NCBI GenBank assembly: GCA_934394565.1
Contig: CAKRQV010000020.1
Span: 1-42,817, forward strand
From: an uncultured Lachnospiraceae bacterium
GTDB lineage: Bacteria; Bacillota; Clostridia; Lachnospirales; Lachnospiraceae
Reading direction: 5' to 3'
DNA length: 42,817 bases
The notes under the pieces were generated by a model. That model worked only from the letters and a program-made list of their open reading frames with translations, did no database searches and had not been told where the DNA came from. Every line of letters begins with the position of its first letter. Position 1 is the stretch's first letter. Below are positions 15,805-24,249 of this stretch, piece by piece. Both the position numbers and the translations under genes were made by a program.

Positions 15805-15821
15805 ATTCACCTTGTATCCTT

Positions 15822-15850
15822 ATTATATTCGTTTTAGCGAAGATATTCAA
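15822..15850 (-). promoter_or_regulatory. Sigma-A promoter of the envelope gene cluster
   Basis: On the minus strand TTGAAT, a 17-nt spacer and a perfect TATAAT lie about 75 bp upstream of the Ltp-repeat gene. Confidence 0.75.
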
Positions 15851-15904
15851 CCATAAGAATATACTCTATTCTTTATTCATACAATAAAGATTGGAGGTGC
15901 TGTG

Positions 15905-16123
15905 ATGATTGACTATTCCCCTTTCTGGGAAACGCTTGAGCGATCAGATGAAAACTGGTATACACTGACCAACAAGCATCATATGTCTCACAGCACATTG
16001 CATCGTTTAAAACACAACAAGGATGTTTCCACAAAAACATTAAATGACCTTTGCCGTATTTTGAATTGCAATATCTGTGACCTTGTTCAATACATTCCAT
16101 CGGATACAGACCAACCTTTATAG
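15905..16123 (+). CDS. Small XRE/Cro-type helix-turn-helix regulator
   Basis: A 72-residue protein consisting of a single HTH domain: NWYTLTNKHHMSHSTLHRLKHNKDVSTKTLNDLCRILNC, with the recognition helix SHSTLHRLKHN and the typical end CNICDLVQYIP. It belongs to the short Cro/CI (YozG-like) group of about 70 residues. The ATG at 15905 is chosen because GGAGG lies 7 nt upstream; a GTG three bases earlier is too close. It is transcribed away from the Ltp-repeat gene cluster across a 150-bp shared region, so it is the obvious candidate regulator of that cluster. Targets are inferred. Confidence 0.85.
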   Translation: MIDYSPFWETLERSDENWYTLTNKHHMSHSTLHRLKHNKDVSTKTLNDLCRILNCNICDLVQYIPSDTDQPL

Positions 16124-16160
16124 CTAAGCAGATCTTTTAAACACTTATTTTCCAAAAGAG

Positions 16161-16236
16161 TAAAAGCTCATTTTTTAATCTGTTTCAGACAAATAATTCT
16201 CTGTCCCAGATTTGAAAATGAGCTTTTATTTTTTAT
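16161..16236 (+). terminator. Rho-independent terminator after the XRE gene
   Basis: TAAAAGCTCATTTT at 16161 pairs perfectly with 16215-16228, and an inner AATCTG/CAGATT pair extends the stem. A T-rich TATTTTTTAT tail follows. The loop region is long. Confidence 0.7.
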
Positions 16237-16305
16237 ACCTATATATACAGATTGCAATGTAAATCTATCTGTTTACTACTACGATAATTTTCTTTAATAT
16301 CACAG

Positions 16306-17517
16306 TTAATATGCATCACTCAACAGAAAATCTGCCACATGCATACTCTTGATTCCCTCATAATTTCCACCCGCAAATTCATCCGTACGCAGCACATATT
16401 TCGGATAATTATCACGAATTTCCAGCAGTCTTTCGTACTCTCTGCGTTCGGTCTTTTCCGAATGAATCTCCTGTGTCACCTGCACATAGAGTTTTTCGCC
16501 CTGCCGTTCAGCAACAAAATCCACCTCGCCATCCGGAGTTTTGCCGATATATACCGTATACCCACGGCGACACAGTTCCAGATAGACAACATTTTCCAGA
16601 CTTGCCGCCACACTGTCCGTAGTATAACCCAGCACACTGTAGCGCAACGCCGTATCTGCTAGATAAAATTTTTCCTGTGTACGCAATATTTCTTTTCCCT
16701 GCAGATCATACCTGGAACAGCGATGCAGCAGATATGCCTTTTCCAACTTTTCCAGATAACTGTACACGGTTTCATTATCCAGTGTCCGCCGTTCTGCTTT
16801 CAGATAATCGGCAATAGATTTTGCCGAGAATGTATTGCCAACATTCGAAAATGTATATTTCACAATTCTTTCTAACTGGTCAATCTTACGAATATTGTTT
16901 CGCCTTACAATATCCGAAAAAATGGTTGCATTATAGATATCCCGGACGATCGTATAAATCTCGTCCTGTGTATGCGCCTGTAAATGCGTTGCCGGAAATC
17001 CACCCAGCCGGATATATTCAGCCAGCTCTGTGTGTACATCTTTGATTTCCGCATACTGTTTCTTAAACGTAAGGTACTCTGCAAAAGACAATGTGTAAAT
17101 CCGAAAAGCTATATACCTCCCTGTCAGATAGGTAGCGATCTCGGATGACATCATTCTGGAATTTGACCCTGTCACATATATGTCCGTATCGAAATCTGTT
17201 GCTACTGAATTGACAACCTTTTCCCAGCCATCAATTTCCTGCACTTCATCCAGAAAGAAATAGGTGCGCCCGTTCGGATAAAGCTTTCCCTTTGCCGCAG
17301 CATACATATTCTTTGCTGTCATATCTTCATATTCCATGGAATCAAACCGCATACTGACGATCTGTTCCGGCAAAACCTCTTTTTCCTTCTGTAGCTTTTC
17401 CATCAGCATTTTTAATATGGTAGATTTACCACATCTTCTGACGCCTGTAAGCACTTTGACAAACGGTGTATCTGCATAAGCCATAATTCTGTCGGTATAT
17501 AATGGTCTGTTTATCAT
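16306..17517 (-). CDS. AAA ATPase with DUF4143 domain
   Basis: A 403-residue protein. The N-terminal ATPase has Walker A GVRRCGKSTIL near residue 25, Walker B TYFFLDEVQEI and a sensor segment VYVTGSNSRMMSSEIATYLTGRY. A winged-helix/DUF4143 domain follows from about residue 200, ending with the nuclease-like fold segment GEVDFVAERQGEKLYVQVTQEI. This family is common in anaerobes, often multi-copy and mobile, and of unknown function. The ATG at 17517 follows AGGAGG by 8 nt; the GTG at 17526 overlaps that site. A remnant of a second copy lies at 11094-11186, which indicates past duplication or turnover. Confidence 0.92.
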   Translation of the reverse strand: MINRPLYTDRIMAYADTPFVKVLTGVRRCGKSTILKMLMEKLQKEKEVLPEQIVSMRFDSMEYEDMTAKNMYAAAKGKLYPNGRTYFFLDEVQEIDGWEKVVNSVATDFDTDIYVTGSNSRMMSSEIATYLTGRYIAFRIYTLSFAEYLTFKKQYAEIKDVHTELAEYIRLGGFPATHLQAHTQDEIYTIVRDIYNATIFSDIVRRNNIRKIDQLERIVKYTFSNVGNTFSAKSIADYLKAERRTLDNETVYSYLEKLEKAYLLHRCSRYDLQGKEILRTQEKFYLADTALRYSVLGYTTDSVAASLENVVYLELCRRGYTVYIGKTPDGEVDFVAERQGEKLYVQVTQEIHSEKTERREYERLLEIRDNYPKYVLRTDEFAGGNYEGIKSMHVADFLLSDAY

Positions 17518-17560
17518 CGAAATCACCTCCTGTTTCTATTATAATACTCCGTTTTTGTGT

Positions 17561-17601
17561 AAAAAATCAACAGGTTTTGCGATTACTAATCGCAAAACCT
17601 G
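17561..17601 (-). terminator. Rho-independent terminator after tex
   Basis: CAGGTTTTGCGATT at 17571-17584 and its perfect complement at 17588-17601 form a 14-bp stem with a 3-nt loop. On the minus strand TTGATTTTTT follows. Confidence 0.88.
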
Positions 17602-17626
17602 CCATATTTTCCACTTTCTGCGGTTA

Positions 17627-19762
17627 TCAGTCAAGAATCATCGACAGCCCGATTCTCTTCTTTGCCAGATCCACGGATATGACTTTGACATCCACGATAT
17701 CTCCTACGGAGACAGCTTCTAACGGATGTTTGATATATTTCTTTGTCATGTGGGAGATATGCACAAGACCATCCTGATGCACACCGATATCCACAAATGC
17801 ACCAAAATCGATAACGTTTCGCACAGTTCCTTTGAGGATCATGCCCTCCTTGAGGTCTTTCATCTCCAGAACATCACTGCGCAGGATCGGCAGCGGCATA
17901 TCCTCACGGGGATCACGGCCCGGGCTGGACAGCTCTTTTACCATATCCCTTAAGGTCGGCTCACCGATACCCAGCTTCTGGGCCGTCTTTTTATAATCCT
18001 TGATAAAGAATACACTCGGCCCATTCAGCAGATTCTCCGGTGTCAGGCCGGTTTCCTTTAACAGCTTTCTGGCAGCCTCATAGCTCTCCGGATGGATACC
18101 AGTCGTATCCAGCGGCTCCTTTCCGTCATGGATACGCATAAAACCTGCACATTGTTCGTAGGCCTTCGGCCCCAGCTTTGCCACCTTTAACAGCTCACGC
18201 CGGCTGTTGAAGCGACCATTCTCCTCACGATAAGCTACGATATTTTTCGCCAGTGTCTTATTGATACCGGACACATACTCCAGAAGAGATGCGGATGCCG
18301 TATTTACATCCACACCGACACGGTTTACACAGTCCTCCACGACACCTCCCAGCGTCTCACCGAGTTTTTTCTGGTTCATATCGTGCTGGTACTGACCGAC
18401 ACCGATGGCTTTCGGATCGATCTTGACCAGCTCAGCCAGCGGATCCTGTACACGGCGGGCGATACTGGCGGCACTTCGCTGTCCTACATCAAAGTTCGGA
18501 AACTCTTCCGTAGCCAGCTTGCTGGCAGAATATACACTGGCTCCGGCCTCGTTGGTGATCATATAGGAAACTTTTTCCGGAATCTCATGCAGCATTTCAG
18601 CGATCACAGCCTCCGATTCACGGGAAGCTGTACCATTGCCGAGAGAGATCAGCTCTACATGGTATTTTTTGATCATCTTTTTCACAGTTTCTTTTGCTGC
18701 AGCGATCTTGGCCGGTGTGGTCGGCGCCGTCGGGTATACAACGGTTGTATCCAGCACCTTTCCGGTCGGATCTACGACAGCCAGCTTACAGCCGGTACGG
18801 AACGCCGGATCCCAGCCAAGGACTGTCACTCCTGCGATCGGTGGCTGCATCAGAAGCTGCGTCAGGTTCTTGCCAAACACTTTGATTGCACCGTCCTCGG
18901 CTGTTTCTGTCAGATCACTGCGGATCTCACGCTCAATAGCCGGGGCGATCAGGCGGCGATAACTGTCAGCAATCATTGTCTTTAAAAATTCCGTTGTCTC
19001 CGGCTCCTGCTTTTTAATGATCCGTTTTTCCAGCCAGGATAAGATCTCCGCCTCCGGTGCCTCCAGTGTGACCGTCAGGATTTTTTCCTTTTCTCCACGG
19101 TTGATGGCAAGAATACGGTGACCCACAATGCGTTTCACCGGCTCACTGTAGTCATAATACATCTCGTAGACCGATTTTTCCTCCGGCTTCTTTGCTGTTG
19201 TCTTTAACACACCCTCTTTTACCGTCATGCGGCGGATTGCTGTACGATAGTTTGCCTCATCCGACACCTGTTCAGCCAGAATATCCGATGCACCTGTGAG
19301 CGCAGCCTTTGTATCCTTTACATTTTCATTGATGTAGGCTTTGGCTGTCTCTTCCAGAGGCTGGGTAAGCATCTGGGATGCGATTAGCTGTGCCAGCGGC
19401 TCCAGTCCATTCTCCTTGGCGATCATCGCACGGGTACGGCGTTTCGGACGGTATGGACGGTACAAATCCTCCACAGACACCAGTGTCTGCGCCTCTTTAA
19501 TCTGTTTTTTCAGCTCCGGGGTCAGTTTTTCCTGACTTTCAATGGCTGAGATGACCTGCGCCTTTTTCTCTTCAAGATTGCGAAGATAGGTCAGGCGTTC
19601 ACCGAGATTTCTCAGTTCCTCATCATTTAAGGAACCTGTTTTTTCCTTACGGTAACGGGCAATAAAAGGAATCGTGCAGCCCTCGTCGATCAGCTCTACG
19701 GCAGCTTTGACCTGCCAGTCCTTTACTCCCAGTTCTTCACTGATTTTTGCAATAATATCCAT
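17627..19762 (-). CDS. tex: Tex-family RNA-binding transcription accessory protein
   Basis: A 711-residue Tex/YhgF protein, the usual length. The N-terminal helical region (IAKISEELGVKDWQVKAAVELIDEG, FIARYRKEKTG) is followed by a YqgF/RNase H-like domain with LGWDPAFRTGCKLAVVD. Then come helix-hairpin-helix motifs (NTASASLLEYVSGINKTLAKNIV) and a C-terminal S1 domain from about residue 635 (KGTVRNVIDFGAFVDIGVHQDGLVHISHM). It binds nucleic acids and affects transcription in the cytoplasm. AAAGGAGACACAAG precedes the ATG. It is monocistronic, ending at a strong terminator. Confidence 0.96.
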   Translation of the reverse strand: MDIIAKISEELGVKDWQVKAAVELIDEGCTIPFIARYRKEKTGSLNDEELRNLGERLTYLRNLEEKKAQVISAIESQEKLTPELKKQIKEAQTLVSVEDLYRPYRPKRRTRAMIAKENGLEPLAQLIASQMLTQPLEETAKAYINENVKDTKAALTGASDILAEQVSDEANYRTAIRRMTVKEGVLKTTAKKPEEKSVYEMYYDYSEPVKRIVGHRILAINRGEKEKILTVTLEAPEAEILSWLEKRIIKKQEPETTEFLKTMIADSYRRLIAPAIEREIRSDLTETAEDGAIKVFGKNLTQLLMQPPIAGVTVLGWDPAFRTGCKLAVVDPTGKVLDTTVVYPTAPTTPAKIAAAKETVKKMIKKYHVELISLGNGTASRESEAVIAEMLHEIPEKVSYMITNEAGASVYSASKLATEEFPNFDVGQRSAASIARRVQDPLAELVKIDPKAIGVGQYQHDMNQKKLGETLGGVVEDCVNRVGVDVNTASASLLEYVSGINKTLAKNIVAYREENGRFNSRRELLKVAKLGPKAYEQCAGFMRIHDGKEPLDTTGIHPESYEAARKLLKETGLTPENLLNGPSVFFIKDYKKTAQKLGIGEPTLRDMVKELSSPGRDPREDMPLPILRSDVLEMKDLKEGMILKGTVRNVIDFGAFVDIGVHQDGLVHISHMTKKYIKHPLEAVSVGDIVDVKVISVDLAKKRIGLSMILD

Positions 19763-19834
19763 CTTGTGTCTCCTTTAATGTTATATACCTTCTCAGATTA
19801 CAGTCCGCAACAGCTACTGTATACACTCTGGCCG

Positions 19835-19863
19835 TTGTGTTCCTGCCTGCATCGTGCTAAAAT
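19835..19863 (+). promoter_or_regulatory. Sigma-A promoter for the DUF4190-like gene
   Basis: TTGTGT, a 17-nt spacer and TAAAAT lie about 75 bp upstream of the start codon in the divergent region with tex. Confidence 0.55.
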
Positions 19864-19937
19864 AGCAGTATATCTGCACGGCTGTTTTGTCTGAAAACAG
19901 ACCTTTGCAGAAATATTGACGAAAGAGGTTTTTCATT

Positions 19938-20375
19938 ATGCAAAATACTTCGAATGGCCTGTCCGTAGCTGCTCTGGTCCTGAGCATTGTCGGTGTGCTG
20001 ACAATGATGTTTGGCGGTTCTGTCGTTCTGGGAAGTCTGGCAATTCTTCTGGCGCTTCTGTCACGTGGCTCCGGTCGTATGTCCGGTCAGGCAAAGGCTG
20101 CTATCGGCATCAGCATCGTCTCTATCGCCCTGGGCATCCTGCTTCTGATCGGTATGTTTGTCTATGTATTTACTTCATCCGATGCTCAGGAAATGTATCG
20201 TGACTATCTGCGTTACTACGAAGATCAGCTGGACGATGATGATCCGTATAACTATTACAACGATTACCTGGACGACTATCAGGATCACTCAGATGAATAT
20301 TTAGACTATATATCCCCCGATCTGGATCACGTGCCATACCACCACGACACCGCTCCGGGTGTGACAATCCTTTAA
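19938..20375 (+). CDS. DUF4190-like small membrane protein
   Basis: A 145-residue protein with two or three hydrophobic helices in residues 8-80. The motif NGLSVAALVLSIVGVLTMMFGGSVVLGSLAILLALLSRG resembles DUF4190 and related small membrane proteins. A strongly acidic, tyrosine-rich tail of about 65 residues follows (YYEDQLDDDDPYNYYNDYLDDYQD). No enzymatic motif is visible. GAAAGAGG lies about 9 nt upstream of the ATG. It is followed on the same strand by a DUF975 protein with a similar Tyr/Asp/Thr-rich tail, so the two may act together at the membrane. Function unknown. Confidence 0.8.
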   Translation: MQNTSNGLSVAALVLSIVGVLTMMFGGSVVLGSLAILLALLSRGSGRMSGQAKAAIGISIVSIALGILLLIGMFVYVFTSSDAQEMYRDYLRYYEDQLDDDDPYNYYNDYLDDYQDHSDEYLDYISPDLDHVPYHHDTAPGVTIL

Positions 20376-20492
20376 GTATCTTGACATATTGTTTTATTAT
20401 ACCATGAACTGACCTTCCGGTCGACATTTTCATGACAGACTTTACTTTGCTTATTCTATATGCAGACATCGTTTCTGCGGAAAGGATCTTAT

Positions 20493-21368
20493 ATGAAACG
20501 TTCATCCAAAGAATTAAAAGCCCTCGCCCGGGAAGCATTACTCGGACAATATGGCTCACTGATCGGTGCCATGTTTCTTCTGGGCATGTTCTCCGTTATT
20601 CTGGAATCTGTTCCTGTCACGATCACACGCAACAGAGAAGATACAACCTCACTTATCATCCAGTTTGTCATTACCCTGATCATCAGTGTTTTAGTCTATC
20701 TGCTGCAGATCGGTATGACCGTTATCGTCCTGCACATGACACGCCGCCAGACCTACGGCCTCAGCGACCTGTTCTATACCTTCCGTGCCCATCCCGATCG
20801 CTTCATCATTGTATCTGTGATTCAGATCGGTATCAGCATGATACTTCAGATCCCGGCCTACATCTTTCTGCTTCTGTATCCCGGCGATACCATCAAGCGT
20901 GTCCTTTTGTATCTTCTGCTTCTGCTGGCCGGAAGTATCGTGTCTTTCATTGTACTGCTCGGCTTTACCCTCGCCGATCTGCTGCTGATCGATAACGAAA
21001 ACCTCGGTGCCATCGATGCCATCCGCCAGAGCTGGGCTATGATGCATGGCAACAAAGGCCGCTTCTTCTACCTTCAGATCAGCTTCTTCGGCCTCGCCCT
21101 TTTATGCATCCTCACACTCGGCATCGGCATGCTCTGGCTCTATCCCTACATGATGACCACAGAAGCCTTCTTCTACCTCGACCTCACCGGTGAAATTGAC
21201 CAGCCGCACTACGATCAGTCCAACACCTACACCGGCTACGGCACAGGTTACGATGACACCTACAACACCCGATACGACAACACCTACGGCGGTCCTTCCT
21301 CTGATGACACCACCTACGGTTCAGACAGTTCATCCTACACCTACGGTGAAAATAACCGCTACGAATAA
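20493..21368 (+). CDS. DUF975 family integral membrane protein
   Basis: A 291-residue protein beginning MKRSSKELKALAREALLGQYG, the diagnostic start of DUF975 (KxLKxxAKxxLxGxY). About six transmembrane helices span residues 25-235, including the motif AIDAIRQSWAMMHGNKGRFFYLQ. A polar tail rich in Tyr, Thr, Ser, Gly and Asp follows. The ATG at 20493 is preferred over 20460 because of this family start and AAAGGATC upstream. Role unknown. Its tail is low in complexity and resembles that of the neighbour. Confidence 0.9.
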   Translation: MKRSSKELKALAREALLGQYGSLIGAMFLLGMFSVILESVPVTITRNREDTTSLIIQFVITLIISVLVYLLQIGMTVIVLHMTRRQTYGLSDLFYTFRAHPDRFIIVSVIQIGISMILQIPAYIFLLLYPGDTIKRVLLYLLLLLAGSIVSFIVLLGFTLADLLLIDNENLGAIDAIRQSWAMMHGNKGRFFYLQISFFGLALLCILTLGIGMLWLYPYMMTTEAFFYLDLTGEIDQPHYDQSNTYTGYGTGYDDTYNTRYDNTYGGPSSDDTTYGSDSSSYTYGENNRYE

Positions 21369-21385
21369 ACCATCCCTCAAAACCA

Positions 21386-21674
21386 GGCCGAACCGGCAGC
21401 AGCCTCGTATTCGGGTCATGTCCTCTCTGCCACGGAAACATAAAGCGAGGGCTTAGCAGTTCTTAGCATAAAGAAGGCCAATATACAGGAACAGATGCTG
21501 CTTTCCAAAGCAGCATCTGAAGGAGCCTTGAGCAGTGTTTTCATCAGAAAACACTGCGAATGCGACTGATTTCCTGTATATTGGCCTTTTATGCGCTTAG
21601 AACTACTTGCCCAAGCGTCTGTTTCCGTGGCAGAGAGGACATGACCCGAAGAAGAGGCTGCTGCCGGTTCGGCC
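21386..21674. repeat. 289-bp near-palindrome with two perfect inner hairpins
   Basis: Outer arms 21386-21406 and 21654-21674 are perfectly complementary (21 bp). After a 4/4 internal loop, 21411-21440 and 21620-21649 are perfectly complementary (30 bp). Imperfect pairing continues, and 21476-21491 pairs perfectly with 21571-21586 (16 bp). Inside sit two perfect hairpins: 21492-21519 (12 bp, loop TCCA) and 21532-21557 (11 bp, loop ATCA). It fills the gap between the convergent DUF975 and hom genes and has no coding frame. It could be a structured RNA, a bidirectional terminator or a palindromic mobile element. Confidence 0.85.
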
Positions 21675-21694
21675 GTCCGTCCCCAACATACAAA

Positions 21695-21726
21695 GAAACT
21701 GCCGTACTTCACAATACAGCAGTTTC
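21695..21726 (-). terminator. Hairpin terminator after hom
   Basis: GAAACTGC and GCAGTTTC form an 8-bp stem, extended by GTA/TAC past a bulge. On the minus strand TTTG follows. It is a short but likely terminator. Confidence 0.6.
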
Positions 21727-21746
21727 CCATATCTCATATATAACAT

Positions 21747-22964
21747 TTAGAATCTAACCCGGATCATCGACAGCACATTGTCAAACTGCGCCACCTTCTC
21801 CTTATAGCTTCCCTCCGTCATCTTCTCCGTAATAAACGCAAATTCATCCGGAAGCTCCGGTACCGACAAAGCCTGCACCTTGCCAAACACCTTCTCCACA
21901 CGGCACAGATTATCGACCAGCGTACCCTTCATACGGACAAAGAACCGATTCTCCACATCATCAATTGACATCAGCGGCAGATGCTCCTCATCCCACGGCT
22001 CAGCCATACAACAATGCAGATGCTTCGCCTCATCTACAATATCACTGACCACCGCACTGGCCGTCGGCAGCTTACCAGCTCCCTTGCCATAAAACATACA
22101 GTCACCCAGCATATTACCGTGGACAAAGACCGCATTAAACACATCCATGACACTGTACAGCGGATCCTCGGCATCGATCATCACCGGAGACACCATACCA
22201 TAGTACCGGTCTCCTACTTTCTTACTCGTAGCCAGAAGCTTAATACGGGCACCCAACGCTGCAGCATACTTAAAGTCCGCAGAACTTACCTTTGTGATAC
22301 CCTCTGTATATACATCCTGATAATCCAGATACTTTCCATAAGCCAGAGAAGACAGAATCGCAATCTTACGGCAGGCATCATGTCCCTCGACATCCGCCTC
22401 CGGATTACGCTCCGCATAGCCCAGATCCTGTGCCTCCTTGAGCACATCGGCAAACTCAGCGCCCTTTAAACTCATCTCCGACAGGATAAAGTTCGTCGTA
22501 CCGTTTAAGATACCCGTCACCTCATCGATCACCTCAGCACTTAAACATGTTCTCAGCGGACGGATGATCGGAATCGCACCGCCACAGCTGGCTTCAAACA
22601 TATAGTTGCACTGCTTTTCTTTTGCAATGCGTAAAAGCTCCGAACCATGGGCAGCCACCAGTGCCTTGTTTGATGTGCAGACAGACTTTCCAGCCTCCAG
22701 TGCCTGCTTTGTAAACGTATAGGCCGCACCTGTTCCTCCCATCACTTCCGCGATGATCCTGACCTCCGGGTCATTTAAGATCACATTGTAATCATGTACA
22801 AGGATCTTTTCTACCGGATCCCCCGGGAAATCCCGAAGATCCAGCACATATTTGACACTGATCTCATCACCGGTCTTTTTGGCGATGGCTTCTTTATTTC
22901 TCTCCAGGACCTCGACAACGCCGGAACCGACGGTACCGTAGCCCAGTACTGCTACTTTAACCAT
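21747..22964 (-). CDS. hom: Homoserine dehydrogenase
   Basis: A 405-residue enzyme that reduces aspartate semialdehyde to homoserine for threonine and methionine synthesis. The N-terminal NAD(P)-binding motif is VAVLGYGTVGSGV. The catalytic domain has GILNGTTNFILSEM, AQDLGYAERNPEADVEG and AYGKYLDYQDVYTEGI. A C-terminal ACT-like domain (FFVRMKGTLVDNLCRVEKVFG) suggests feedback control by an amino acid. AGGAGAAAATCAAA precedes the ATG, which lies inside the end of prfB with an 8-nt overlap, so the two are cotranscribed. It is unusual company for prfB. Confidence 0.96.
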   Translation of the reverse strand: MVKVAVLGYGTVGSGVVEVLERNKEAIAKKTGDEISVKYVLDLRDFPGDPVEKILVHDYNVILNDPEVRIIAEVMGGTGAAYTFTKQALEAGKSVCTSNKALVAAHGSELLRIAKEKQCNYMFEASCGGAIPIIRPLRTCLSAEVIDEVTGILNGTTNFILSEMSLKGAEFADVLKEAQDLGYAERNPEADVEGHDACRKIAILSSLAYGKYLDYQDVYTEGITKVSSADFKYAAALGARIKLLATSKKVGDRYYGMVSPVMIDAEDPLYSVMDVFNAVFVHGNMLGDCMFYGKGAGKLPTASAVVSDIVDEAKHLHCCMAEPWDEEHLPLMSIDDVENRFFVRMKGTLVDNLCRVEKVFGKVQALSVPELPDEFAFITEKMTEGSYKEKVAQFDNVLSMIRVRF

Positions 22965-24091
22965 TTTGATTTTCTCCTGTCTTTCTGTTCGTTGCCAGCA
23001 TTTTCAGATAGGCATTGATAAACGGATCGATTGCGCCGTCCATGACCTGTCCCACATTACCGCTCTCCTCATTGGTACGCAGATCCTTGACCATGGTATA
23101 CGGCTGCATAACATAGGAACGGATCTGATGACCCCAGGCGATATCGGTGACCTCACCGCGGATACCGGAAAGCTTCTCTTCATTCTCCTGCTGCTTTAAC
23201 ATATACAGCTTGGCTTTCAGCATCTGCATGGCTTTGTCTTTATTCATATGCTGAGAACGCTCATTCTGGCAGGTAACCACGATTCCTGTCGGGAAATGAG
23301 TAATACGGATTGCCGAAGACGTCTTGTTGATATGCTGTCCACCGGCACCACTCGAACGGTAGGTATCGATACGGATATCATCATCCTTGATCTCCACCTC
23401 AACATCATCACCCATATCCGGCATAACATCACAGGAAACAAAGGATGTCTGTCTCTTACCCTGGGCATTGAACGGAGAAATACGCACCAGACGGTGTACA
23501 CCTTTCTCCGATTTCAGATAACCATAAGCATTTTCGCCGTGTACCTCAAAAGTTACGGACTTGACACCGGCTTCCTCACCGTCGAGGTAATCCAGTATTT
23601 CCATCTGAAAACCTTTTCTCTCGATCCAGCGGGTATACATACGGTACAGCATACCACACCAGTCGCACGCCTCCGTACCACCGGCACCGGCATTCAGCTT
23701 GATGATGGCATCGTTTTTATCGTATGGACCGTTTAACAGGGTCTTGATGCGGATATCATCAAAGGTCTGTTTGAAGTCATCCAGCATCTCCTGGATCTCC
23801 GGAATCAGATCCGGATCCTCTTCCTCGTAACCCATCTCGATCAGAGTTTCCATATCCTCCTTGGCGGAGATCAGCTTATTATAAACCTCAAGGTCTGATT
23901 TTAAAGCATTTAATTCGATGGTCTTTTTCTGTGAGAGTTCCGGCACATCCCAGAAGTCCGGCATCTCCATCTCTCTCTCTAATTCTTCGATCCTGCGCTC
24001 TTTGTTAGCGAGGTCAAAGTGAATCCCTCACTTCCACTAACGGCTCTGTATAGGAATTCAGTATACTTTTAAACTGATCTAATTCAACCAT
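22957..24091 (-). CDS. prfB: Peptide chain release factor 2 (programmed +1 frameshift)
   Basis: RF2 recognises UAA and UGA stop codons and releases the peptide. The first 25 codons from ATG 24091 (AAGGTGAAGCT upstream) end in CTT followed by an in-frame TGA at 24016-24014. CTTTGAC with an upstream AGGGA element is the classical autoregulatory +1 shift site. After the shift the frame continues DLANKERRIEELERE to 22957, giving about 377 residues. The tripeptide determinant SPF (RISPFNAQGK) and the catalytic GGQ (GAGGQHINKTSSA) are present. Low RF2 activity should favour the shift. It follows secA, as in many Firmicutes. Confidence 0.96.
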
Positions 24092-24249
24092 AGCTTCACC
24101 TTCTTTCTAAAATATTCCCGTAAGCTGTGACAGCCGTTACCCTATCCGCTTCCCAGTGAGCATACCGCGAAGCGGATAAAGCACAGAGCTGTCCGCCGTT
24201 TTATTTTTCGGAAAGTTCACGCCTATGGCAGAGCTTTCCGCTGCACAGT
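24092..24249. other. secA-prfB intergenic hairpins
   Basis: This 158-bp gap holds a 10-bp perfect stem (TATCCGCTTC/GAAGCGGATA, 24143-24178) and a GGAAAG/CTTTCC stem nearer secA. Neither has a T run on the minus strand, so they look like mRNA processing or stability structures more than terminators. Confidence 0.45.

Noticed and set aside
24014..24016. In-frame TGA in prfB as a nonsense mutation
   Set aside because: It is the conserved programmed frameshift site CTTTGAC with an upstream AGGGA element.
24143..24178. Terminator between secA and prfB
   Set aside because: The 10-bp stem has a 16-nt loop and no T run on the minus strand.
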